Source of the DNA: Aphelocoma coerulescens
Taxonomy: Eukaryota; Chordata; Aves; Passeriformes; Corvidae
NCBI RefSeq assembly: GCF_041296385.1
Contig: NC_091020.1
Location: forward strand, 24,402,501-24,466,500
Length of the DNA stretch: 64,000 nt
Direction: 5' to 3'
This document shows positions 53,021-64,000 of the stretch, one piece after another. Each line of letters opens with the position of its first letter. The stretch's first letter is position 1. Made by a program: the position numbers and the translations under genes. The notes under the pieces are model-generated. The model saw only the letters and a list, made by a program, of their open reading frames with translations. It searched no databases and was not told where the DNA came from.

Positions 53021-56000
53021 GTCTGAGTTCCTAGCGCTGTCAGGATGAATCGGAGATACACTGCATGTTCCTAGCACAGTATACTTTTACGCAAATTCAA
53101 ATTTCAATACTCAGCATCAACTGGCAGACACAGAGAGGTCAGCCTGTACTTCTGTGAGACAGAAGCCACAGAGCAGCAGCTTCTGATAGGCTCAGACACA
53201 GGGATTGCATGGATGCCAAATGACGCTCTGATTTTATTCTGACTTGCAGCCCAACACACTACCTCCATAAGTTCACATAGCTCCTTCCCTCTCCCCCACA
53301 GCCCTGGGATGACAATTCAAACTACTCTTGTCTTTTACTGTCAGCACTTCTGCTTGATGGCCAAAAGCAAACTGTTTCCAAAAGGTGTTTTTAATTAGTG
53401 ATGCTTTTGGAAAATTACTCTGTCCATGACTTGAGAGATAAGCAGTGATGCTTGTAAATGACCTAAACCAGAAATCTGACTCTTTTTTTCCCCCTCTTTC
53501 TGCCTAAAGTTAAGTTCTTCAGTTGAAGATCTTCAACTTCTGTGTGGCTGCCTCTCTGACAGCAAGGTTTCACATTCATGATGGGAGGAAGGGCAAAACA
53601 CATTCTTCACATTAGAATAGTAAACTACTTCCAAGAGACACTTGAAAGTGTACTCTCACCTCATGGTAATTGAGGTTGGCTTTAAGCAGGATAATTCTGT
53701 ATACTGATTACAGGGTATTAAAGAGGTAGAGAGCTGCTGTTAAGAACCTGTTAAGGTTAACCACAGACATGTAGTGAGCTTGCAGGTGCCACTTGTGGTG
53801 TCCAAAGATCCACTGGATTACATTAGATTGGTAACACTCTCCTTGCTCCATGGATAATACTAACCGTCCTAGCTTCAAGCTTGCAATCTCTGACACTGGC
53901 TCTGACTCTTCTGACAGGAAGGGGGTAGCAGTTACTCTCGGACACCATCACAGTGCTTACATCATGAAGCTGCTTTTTCCAAGAGCGTGCTTCTAGTGAA
54001 ATTGGTAAAGCATTCCCAGTCACACGTTCATTTGACTATGGTCTAACTGACAGACGATGGTAACTCATGGGCTATTTCTGAATAGGTAAGATATAAGAAA
54101 GGAGAATTCTACTCATGCCATTTATTACGGGATTTGATCTAATTTCAGGCTGAATTTATCTGTCTTAAAGCCAGATGCTAAAGTAATGTCTAGGTATCAA
54201 ATACGTTGTAAAATGAATTTAACAAAACCCTGCTTATTTTACATGGATTTTTTAATCAGACTATTTCTTCTAACAACCATACCCACAGAGTGGCTGTGCA
54301 GTCCCTAGAGCTCCAGCAATACTCCAGGACCCAAATGCATTAGACGCATTAAAACCCACAAATGTATAAATTTGGAGTTTCTTCATGTGTCCATCCATTT
54401 CTATCCAAGGACTTCTATTCTTTCAGGAATTCCAAGAAGCACTAGTTCATTAATATATATTACGTATTATTTAATTATCATAAATTTTATGGCTGGTTAG
54501 AACAGAATCTGGAAAACAATGAACTCTGCAGTGCAGCTCTGTGAGGAGCAAACCTCAAATCTGACCCTTTCTAAGCACCATGAGACCACCCATTCTCCTC
54601 ATCTATCTGCAAATGAGTTTAATGCCTTGAAACATGAACTCGATTCTCCAGTGAGCTAATAAGCATATTTTCTACATTCCATATAGCTCATGCTTCTCAC
54701 TGTCTCTTCCAGAACTACCATTTTAGTTATTTCCAATTTACTGCTTCTTACGGAAAGTTTGTTTGGGGTAATGCTATTCCTCCACTTCTCTAACTCCATT
54801 TTCCCAGCACTAGGAAAAAGGGAGGAGGACCATACTTAAGGAATGTGAGACTTGATCCAGAAGCACAAGAGCTATGCCACAGAGAAGAATTAGCCAACAT
54901 GAGCTCTCAAAGAAATGCTGCAACTGCAGGTCAAATATGATCCTTGGATGTACAAGACTACCAAGCAGGACTCCATGTCTCTCTCTGTCACTGACACAAA
55001 CTCTGCTGGAAAACTGTCTTCAGCCAGCTGTCCCCATTCAGAATGACACTGATTATACTGAGAAAGGAAAAATGCTATGAGATAGAGTAAGGCTGGAGTG
55101 GAAGGCTGCCAGTGTGCAGAGAGTAGCTCTGCAGGTGATTTGAAAATGGTCTTGAAGCATTTGCACACAGGCAAGCAGCCTGACCTGTGGAGGGCTCTCA
55201 GTCTAGCAATGACAGAACAAGCCCCGTGACGGGAAGTTAAATAAATCAACCAACACAAAAAATATTAACAGAGAGGACAGTTAATTACAAAACAACAAAT
55301 TTCTGAAATACTTTTTCCATCATCAGAGGTCTCTAAATAAAGTGTGTGGGTGTTTCAATCAGCCTTTTTTTCACAGAGTCAAGAATTAATGCAGAAAAGT
55401 CAAATGGTCTGAGCTATACAGCAAAACTGAGTATCATGCCTCAGGTGACTCTTCCTCACCTTACACCCCAGTGTCTCAGTGGATATGAGGCTGAGACACA
55501 ACCATATTCAAAAGAAACCTCCAGACAGTGGTTTCACAGGGACAGAAGGTGAATGGATAAACAAAAGCTCTTCTGAGCCAACACCAACATAAACTGTGCA
55601 CCCTGGTCACCCTGGGAAACTCACTTCCCTGGGAAAAGGCCTTCAGCAGCCTGCGGCAGCCTCTGCCACAGAGGTTTCCAAACTGTTCTCCAACTGAGCG
55701 CCTGCCAAAGGCAAGCATGGACCTGGCTGTGAAGATATTCTCACTGCCTTTTGTTTCCAGCTGTTAAATTCCAGTAAGAAACACATAACATAATTCAAAT
55801 ACTTTACTCACATTGTTTTTCCTGTAAGCAATTGTTCTAGTTGCCCAGAGTCTTGAAAGATTAAAAACTAGAGATGAATTTGACCCATTTGCTGTAATAC
55901 AGTCCACTCTATAGAAATTATTTATAGTCTATTTATTAAAAAATATTTATCAGAGTTCTTGTAGATTTGCTTTAGCTGAAAATTGGGCGGTTTGTTTGAT

Positions 56001-56189
56001 GCCAATGCCCACCACAGCAGGAACTCAATGTTTGAATGACACCTGCAAATATTATCTTTGCTACACAGATGAAGCCTGACAGCATGCCAGCCAAGCTGCA
56101 GGTTAGCATAAAGATCACAAAAGGCAGAAATGTCAGCATGGAAGTGAACACACTGAGTTCTGCAAATCAGAAATGAAAGTCAAGATAAT

Positions 56190-56216
56190 TTTTTTTATTC
56201 TAACTTTTTTTTTTAA
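56190..56216 (+). repeat. T-rich simple sequence
   Basis: Two T runs (about 8 and 10) separated by attctaac. Low complexity only. Confidence 0.6.
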
Positions 56217-59200
56217 CATCAGAACAATGTGCTGGCAAGAAGAGACAAATGTAATCCCTGGTACTCAGCAGACAGAGCACTGCTCCCCATTCTCAAGGGA
56301 GACTGCCAGTTTCTCTTCCCTTCAGGTTGTCACCCCTAAGTAGCACCACTGATGTTCAAGCCTGTTTTCGGGTCTATTCCCAACTCAGGACAGCTGAACA
56401 CCATGTGAGTCACAGATCCCGAAGGGAAGAACAAGATGAGATGTGCCATCCCCAGAGAGAGAACTGGGAAGCCATCCTGCCACATACCAATTTCAAACCG
56501 AGGAGCAACTGCCACTCTAACCTGCTATTAAGGATTATACAACAGTAGCTCTTTTGGCAGCAGATCAGGGTGTTTCAAAACAATGATGCTTTTCATTAGA
56601 TTCCACTGTGTTTCGGGAAGCAAATGCAGACATAACAGGCCTTTCCAGAAGTGTGGTAGCAACTGACAAAGTATTTGAGATGCACAGCTGGGCTCAGTGG
56701 CACAGTCATTCTGAGAGCATGAAACCAGGACAGCTTGGATAATGCAAACAGCCAAAAGTTCACTTTATCTTCTGAACACGGAAGGTGAGGGAAGACATTT
56801 TAATTGTCTTTCCTTACTGACTGAGCTTACTGGTAAAAAAAAACCCTCTTGCCTCTGAAGATCACATCCCTGCTTCATTAATATTTTATACGAAAAGCAA
56901 AGATACTGAAACTTCATTCTAGCTTTTTTTTAGTCTTTATAAAGAAGAAGGATGATTTTTTTAGAGACACTTGAACCCTCTTCCCTGCAGGATGGGCCCT
57001 CTCTACACATTTATGGGCTACACAAACAGATGTGACAGCAGAATCAGCATCTGAACCATCTCTGCAGGCTGGAAACATGAACTCACGTCTCCCTCCAGCC
57101 TCAGCAGAAAGCATTCCCTGCTCAGCCCCAGTGAGGAGAGCCAACTGGCTGGTCAGCCTGAGTCCCAGGGCTCTAGACACAACACTCGCCAAGGGACATG
57201 CTGCTGAGTAAAGAACTGGGGAACACTGGTTCCTCCTCCATTAAAAAAAAGGGATTGAAAATAAACACTGAGATCAACAGCTGAAAACAATCTAATAATT
57301 CTGAGAACTGTTCTTCAAAACCAGTGAGAACTTTCTTTCCCTGCTAAGAGTTTTCTTTTTCAGTGCCATTCCCTTCTCCTCCCAGCTTCTTTAAGGAAAA
57401 AGCTTATCAAATGCTCATATACTAACTTGGTCTCTCTTGTTTTTGACAACTTACAATAAGAGACAGATCTTTGACAAATAAACCCACCTTTCAAAAAACC
57501 AGATGACTGTGGAACTATGCCAGACATAGACTAATACTCAGCAAAGCCAGGCACTTCATACACAGAACTCAGCCAATTTTCAACTTGGTATTTGTTCACA
57601 AAACCTAAACCAAAATAATGAAACTCCTCAGCTGTAAAGGGCGCAGTGAAAATAAATACAGAAATCATTTAGTGAGGAGGATCCTGACTCTCTGCTATCC
57701 TAACATACAGGGCTCCAGACACATACTGGCCTAACACAGATTTCATGGGCTTCCTGCTTTCATCCATAATAATGGTTACCCATCTCCCTTCCAAGAAGCC
57801 CTCCCGGAGACTTGATCCAGCCTTTCAGGTGAGAACACCCTGCATGCAGGCTCAGCTCATCAAAATCGACCCTGGGCTGGCTCTCATACCCTCCTGAAGT
57901 GCTCATAAAGGCCAGAGGTACAACTTCTTCCTGCTCAGTGTTCCTCCTAATCAGGACCTACAGGTACCCCCTCCCCTGAGACACACAGAAGTCCTCTTTC
58001 TCCCCAAATCAGAAGCTGCCAGGTACCTAGCAATCATCATGAATATCACAAAGGCATGTACCCAAAACCCTTCCTGCACTCTGTTCTCAGCAGGCAGCGG
58101 CTCCCTGCCAACATGAAACAAGCCACACAGACCTACCAACCGAGCAAGCACAAAGATGGAAAATCAGGGAACGTGAAGACTGTACGTGTTTTGAAGTGCT
58201 CTTACAGTGTGAAGTTCCCCCCCCAACCCTTCCCCCATAAGGAGCACAATTCATTACTTTTCTGACCTGTTTTTTTAATCAGAAGCAAATATAGTAATTA
58301 TAGTCTGTCTGATTACAGATGAAATTACAAATCTGTCCTAAGGGCACAATAGTGTCCCCACCTAGATGTTATCAGCCCCCAAATCTCATTTAATCTTGAC
58401 AGATGTGTAGTACAGCGGCACCACTACAGGAAACTCTACAAGTAAATTAATTTTACAAATACTTGCTTTGCAGTATACCCAAGATCTTCCAAAAGACTGC
58501 TAACTTGTACAGCTTTTGTTAGGCATCCTGTGTGACTAAATTAATCAGTAAAATAACCGAACATCTACAATTACTTTGAGCTCTTACTGGGCTTCTGGCT
58601 TCTCTTTGATAACCTAACTGTCTCAGCTTTATCAAGTGATTCCAAAGACCTACATTAAACTGTTTTCCAACTGAATCAACCTCTTTTCTTTGGAAACTTC
58701 TGACTATCTTGCCCAAGCAAAACACAACCCACTAAGTTAATTTGGGGAAAACAGTCACCTTTCCACAGGCCCTTCAGTTCTCTAGGTTTTAATGTTAAAT
58801 CAGTCCTGCTGACACAGGAGACTGTTCCCTGGCAGGAGCAGAGGAGGACACAGAGTGTTGTCTCTGCATTTGTCTCAGCATAAGCAGTTCTCATAAGGAA
58901 CACAATGAAGTGGCAGATCTACTTCATCAGCTGCAAACTGGGAGAAACCTGCCAGCCTGAAGGGTGAGAGAACGTTAACAACTAAGAAGGCATCATCGGC
59001 ACATCCCTGTTATCCCAAAACCTGAGATGAGAGTTTCCAACACTGAACCTTCCCTCTGGCCAGGACTTCTCTCTTCAGGGAACCTCAAGTACCTTGTCGA
59101 CGTAGACTTGAAGATGCATTCAACAGCAGTCTCGTCCTGCTGCAGATGAGCAAACAGCTTGGATCCTCTGGGTTCTGAGATGCCTTTAAAAACACCTGTC

Positions 59201-59724
59201 CCTAGCAGAGCAATATGATAGCCCTGCTTCACCCAGGACTTCTTTTTCAGTGTGTTACCTGACTTACTGCAACCACTAAAAAAAAGAGCTGACCACACAC
59301 CCAGCCAGCACAAAGCCTCCTGGGCAGCCACAGAAATGCCTCCTCCTAATTGCTTTCAAATCAGCAACTGAAAAACTCCCAGCCTTGCTTTGAGTGTCAC
59401 AACATGAGAACACAGCTCTCTGCATGTTCTAACCTTTCCAATATTTGTTCCTGACCCCACCAGCACACATCGATTTATGAGGACTCACAGTGCGTTTTAT
59501 TACTGTCTTTGTTAATATCTACTCTCTACATGTCTATGAAGAAAAATGAGTGGTAGATGAGTAAAACACTGTTAGTTTTTCATCATCTGTTCCCTCCTGA
59601 TTGCTCAAGTTTAGCAAGCAGTTTTTTGGCCTTGGCTCATAAAACTGCCAGTGCAATATTGAAAGAGAAGTTAAAACACATATAAAACAAGAGGTTAAGA
59701 ACCTACCTAATCTCTTATCATATG

Positions 59725-59740
59725 AAAAAAAAAAAAAAAA
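59725..59740 (+). repeat. A16 homopolymer
   Basis: Sixteen consecutive A. No adjoining retroposon body recognised. Confidence 0.85.
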
Positions 59741-62700
59741 GGAAAGGTTAGATTGCAGATGTGGTTTTAACTAGCTCTTAGAAAGACTACAGCATTATTT
59801 TGATCAGAAGTGAAAAGGTCCCGAAATTACTGAAGGCTATAGATGAACACTCCATCTCAGATGACAGCAACTAAAACTCTTCCCAATTTGTATAAATTTG
59901 CTCAAGAAGTATCACATACATCTGCTGATGATTCCAGGAATTACATTTTTAACATACTTATTCTCTATAAAATCATTCTATTTCAACACCACTGTAAGGA
60001 ACATTCTAATAAACAACAGAACATGTGCAAGACATTCTGCTCAGGATATCTGTATCTGCAGTCACCAAGTGGTTAAGGGTACAGGCAAGTTAATGCCTTC
60101 TAGAGGCTAAATTCACATAACATAAAAAGATTTAGCAGAAGATCATCTGGTATACCAGTCACTGCTTAGGAGAGACACTTTTGGGAAGAGCAAGCATATT
60201 CAGGTAGAGAAGATGGGGTTTGTCTCTACTTACCTGAATCACTTAGAGCTCTAGGCAAAAACACTCATCTTTTTTCTCTAGCAGAGCTCTACCCAGCCCT
60301 GTCTGCTGAAGTCTTGCTTTTAATTACAAGTGGAACACACTGGTCTGCTGACCACTTCTTCCTTCAGAGAGACTTGGTTCACATGTTTGTACTTTCCTTT
60401 AGGTTATGCTTTGTATTCCTTTTTTTTCTTTTAACAAAGGTAAGCAATGGGGAAATGCAGCATCCCCAAACACTGAAAGACTCAGAACAGGCTGTCTTGC
60501 TGACCTGCCCTTAAACATCACTGGTGCACCGACTGATGCGGGCGGTATGAAGCGGAAAATGAAATTTGACTCCTGCCTCAGTTTCCAGACAGCAGAACTA
60601 ACAGATGATTTACCAGTCTGGCTTTCTTCTATGCTAAATTCCTCTTTCCAGCTTCACTCCACCACTGGTATTCAATGATGAGAAAGCTACAGGAACTGAA
60701 CTGGAAGAGCAGTTTCCAGGGTCAGTCTCAAGTTAACTGATGCTCAGAACACCTGCAATTACATTCAACTGATCAGTTTTTTTCTTTAGGGAATGAACTC
60801 ATCCTGACCTAAAAGAACACACTGAGAACAGCACTATAAAAGTGGAACTCAACAAGCAATGAAAAAGAAACAACTATGCAGCTATTATGGGCATCTGTTC
60901 TTAAAAACTCTCAGGGAATACTGCATAGGGTGTCAGAAAGGACATGATTTAAGCAGGACACTTGGGACCAAATTTCACAGCCCTTTCCTGTGACTTCAAA
61001 GGCCACGTACATCTCTGCAAAATTTTGGAATGGATTTGCTTTGTAATATCCAAAAAGATCAGAGAGAAACATTTGAAATAAATTTGCCAACATGTTCAGC
61101 TATTCCTTTGAGGGGAAAAAAGAAGGTATCTTGGAGACAGAGAAAGCAAACAAAATCAACATTAAAAGATTATTTATTTTTAATTGCAACTGTTCTATTT
61201 ACTGACTTCCAAAATTACCTATGCTGCCTGCCCTTTACTAGCACTTATTCTTAGATGTTATTATTGGTAATTGCCGTGTTATGATTACAAAGCTCTGGCA
61301 CAAACCTCAGGACCTCTTTGGGTTTCTGAGAGCAGAATATTCACATGCTCTTCTCTGACCTCATGTTCCTAATTATTCACTGTGCATGCCTATATGTAAC
61401 TCACCACCAACTGAATCAACCCAAACACCAACTGATTTCAGCTAGTCTAGATAACTCTGGGCACTTTATGCTAAACCATCTTCAGTCTTTTGAATTCACC
61501 TTCCTTTCCAGGTTACTTTACAAGCTGACTAGAAAGTTTCTCTTGTTATACACCACAGCCAGACACACTGCATTTGATGCAAATACCAAGAGGAGCACAG
61601 TCCAAGCAGTAAAGTATGAGCTGATTCCCATCCACAGCTAACGCTCTCCAAAGGAGATAAGGAATACTGATTCCAGCAGCAAACACTGCCTGAACAGCTA
61701 AATGCTTCCTCCTGAACCCAGTGGACATGGCTGGGATGCAGCTGTTCCTACCACAGCAGTGTAGGCAGCAGCTGCTGCCAGGGAAAAGGCAGCAGCTCTC
61801 ACAAGAGGGACGACCCACTCAGAAGGTCTCACACTCCAGATCTGGCCACCACAACTGCCAAAACTGAACCACCCTGGCTGGAAAAAACTTTGGGGAAGTG
61901 TACTTTCCTGGAAGGTTCAGTGAGAAGTTGCTTCCTGAAAATCTAGCAGAGAATGTATCTTAAGTGTTTTATCTATTATACCAATGTTAACAGGGAGAAC
62001 TACAAGGCCTGGGTCAAAGCCAGCTAATCCAAAGGCCTGCTCTTAAATAAACAGTGGAAAACCACTCTACTTCAGAGCCTCCTGCAGAAATACATACAGG
62101 AAATTTCTGTTTTACCCCTTCCTCTGAACCAACTGTGCCAAGCAAGATTCAATGTAAGCACATAAGCAAAATAGCAAGTCTTTAAAAATATCTGAAACGC
62201 AGCTGGGAGATGTGAATACTCTATAACTAAATTAAGCTAAGTTTAGACCACATAATGACTTCAAGGAGGTTTTGTTTTTAAATAAATCACTTGTGGTGAA
62301 AAGAGCCGGAATGGTAGTTATAGAGACCACAACCGCCTTCTTATCTACAGGCTGGCTACAACACGAGCTGCACTGGAGTACACTCTTCCCATACATCTGT
62401 TTCTACTAACTTCAATAACTTTGGAGCCACCTTCCAATCTCCGAAGGATCACATCTCCTTGGACCTCTCTTTCTTCTTCCATCCACCTATAGAAGCTCTG
62501 CCCACACATCCTTCAATTTCAAAAGAGAAACCAATAGGTTTCAGTCCCAGCATCATTTCTATAGGTGTCTCATTATCGTGGCTCCTGCTTTCCACATCTG
62601 ATGGGCTCACACCTTTGCAGAATTTAAGTCAGTTTGAGCTGGTATGATGCACAGGGTAAGAACCCACTTGTTTTCTTCCTTAGGTGTTAAGAGAAGCATG

Positions 62701-64000
62701 CAGATGATCACAGTGGGCTCTCCAACCTCCCCAGTTTAGTCAGAATGTTATCTCTAGTGAAACCACCAAAAAAGGGCTGACTGTGCTGGTAAGTCCCACA
62801 GCAGGTATTTCATGCCCAGAGGATGATAAGTTAAGGTCACAGCAAGCCACAAGTTTAACCTCTACCATGCTGTACCAGACTTGAAAAAGTGACAGGACTA
62901 AGAGTTCTGGCACACAGCCACTCACTGCTCCTATGCCTGGGGACCCAACTGGCCAGGAAATAAGAGCAAATCTGCTTTTGACTTTATAGTATGGTGCACA
63001 CACTGTTACATTCAGGTAATAGTAAAGATTCAACACAGACTGCTGTGGGTTTTTTAGGTTGAATTACTCAGGCTCCCTCCTTGATCTCATACTACCATGT
63101 AAAAATGTATTTCTCCTAATATTGCTTCATACAGGCAGGTCTCCCCAGCACCTTTTTAGCCCTGCAAACACATGCATGAGACTTAGCAACCACATTTATG
63201 TAGGCAGGTTTAGATTATCAACTGCTTACAGTGGCTACCTTCAAAACCTATGCAAATTTTTCCAGATGTTGCTTAAGGTTTATTTACCATACATAAAGTT
63301 CTATTTATTGTATATGCTGGATTCTCTCTGCAGTTGTGTTAAAGAAGCCAATTCATCAGTATCTACATGATCTCTGTGTAGAGTGCACAGTTCCAGGTTT
63401 TAGGAACCATTCCAGTTAACAAGTCATAATGACTTAAAAGCAAAATACAGCTCATTGCTACAAGCATCATAATCATGACACAGAGCAATTTCTTTAATAG
63501 CACAAAACAGACATTTTAAAATAGGAAATATTTGTATCATGTGCTCTTCGAAGATACTCATAAAGAGTAAGATTCAGCACAGAATAGCCAAGTCTTGAAC
63601 ACTCGGATTGTGGCCACTTCAAATAACATTTCAAATTATATTTGTGCTGCTGACAATAAATAAATAAAATTTTATAAGTAGATGCAGTACAGACAACAAG
63701 TAAGGAATTCCCATGCACTGGCTTGGAAACATCTCATCCCAAATACATCCCAAAGAGCCAGGCAAGGCTCCCACCTCCCACTCCCAGGCACATTCTGTTC
63801 AGTTTTCTCTCCTATTACTCTCACTGCTAAAGAAGCCACAGCTGTTTTCTGTCAGGACACCCAGTGTTTGTGGGCCACCCTGAGGCAGTGACCTGGTGCA
63901 GAGTGAGCTCATCCCAAGGCACATCACTCAGGTTGTGCCCTGCTGTACAGCGCTGTCCTCAGTTTCCCTTGGTAGAGCTAGACTGCCCTGCTCTCTTCAT

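Overview
This is vertebrate genomic DNA, most likely from a bird. The only gene I can demonstrate is NT5C2 (cytosolic purine 5'-nucleotidase, cN-II), on the minus strand. All 17 coding exons are present, from the ATG at 48057-48055 to the TAA at 7529-7527. I placed every exon by splice sites and reading phase. The exon lengths sum to 1701 nt, giving an intact 566-residue protein with no frameshift, internal stop or missing exon. Birds are suggested by a CR1 LINE 3' end (about 40418-40546), by long AT-rich introns with few repeats, and by protein details that fit the avian orthologue as I remember it. No database search was possible.

Layout. 1-3040: non-coding, no recognisable exon, ending at a plus-strand AATAAA (3014-3019). 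By synteny with other vertebrates (CNNM2 and NT5C2 are convergent neighbours) this may be the 3'UTR of CNNM2; that is an inference. 3041-6034: GC-rich spacer with nothing I can support. About 6035-7526: NT5C2 3'UTR, with a poly(A) signal at 6064-6059 and a GU-rich element beyond it. 7527-19939: coding exons C17 to C3, compactly spaced. 19940-36909: a 17 kb intron holding a probable solo LTR (about 20922-21636) and a decayed L2-type LINE ORF2 fragment (about 24510-25040). 36910-36983: exon C2, with the catalytic DMDYT motif. 36984-47956: an 11 kb intron holding a CpG-rich block (38131-38345) and the CR1 copy. 47957-48077: exon C1. 48078-64000: upstream intron with no CpG island and no recognisable first exon, so the main promoter and 5' non-coding exon(s) probably lie beyond the window.

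The catalytic residues known from human cN-II (Asp52, Asp54, Thr249, Lys292, Asp351, Asp356) fall at identical positions here, so the enzyme should be active. I found no RNA gene, CRISPR array, operon or previously undescribed system. The points most worth a second look are the intragenic CpG block, the L2 fossil, the LTR and the expanded C-terminal glutamate tract.
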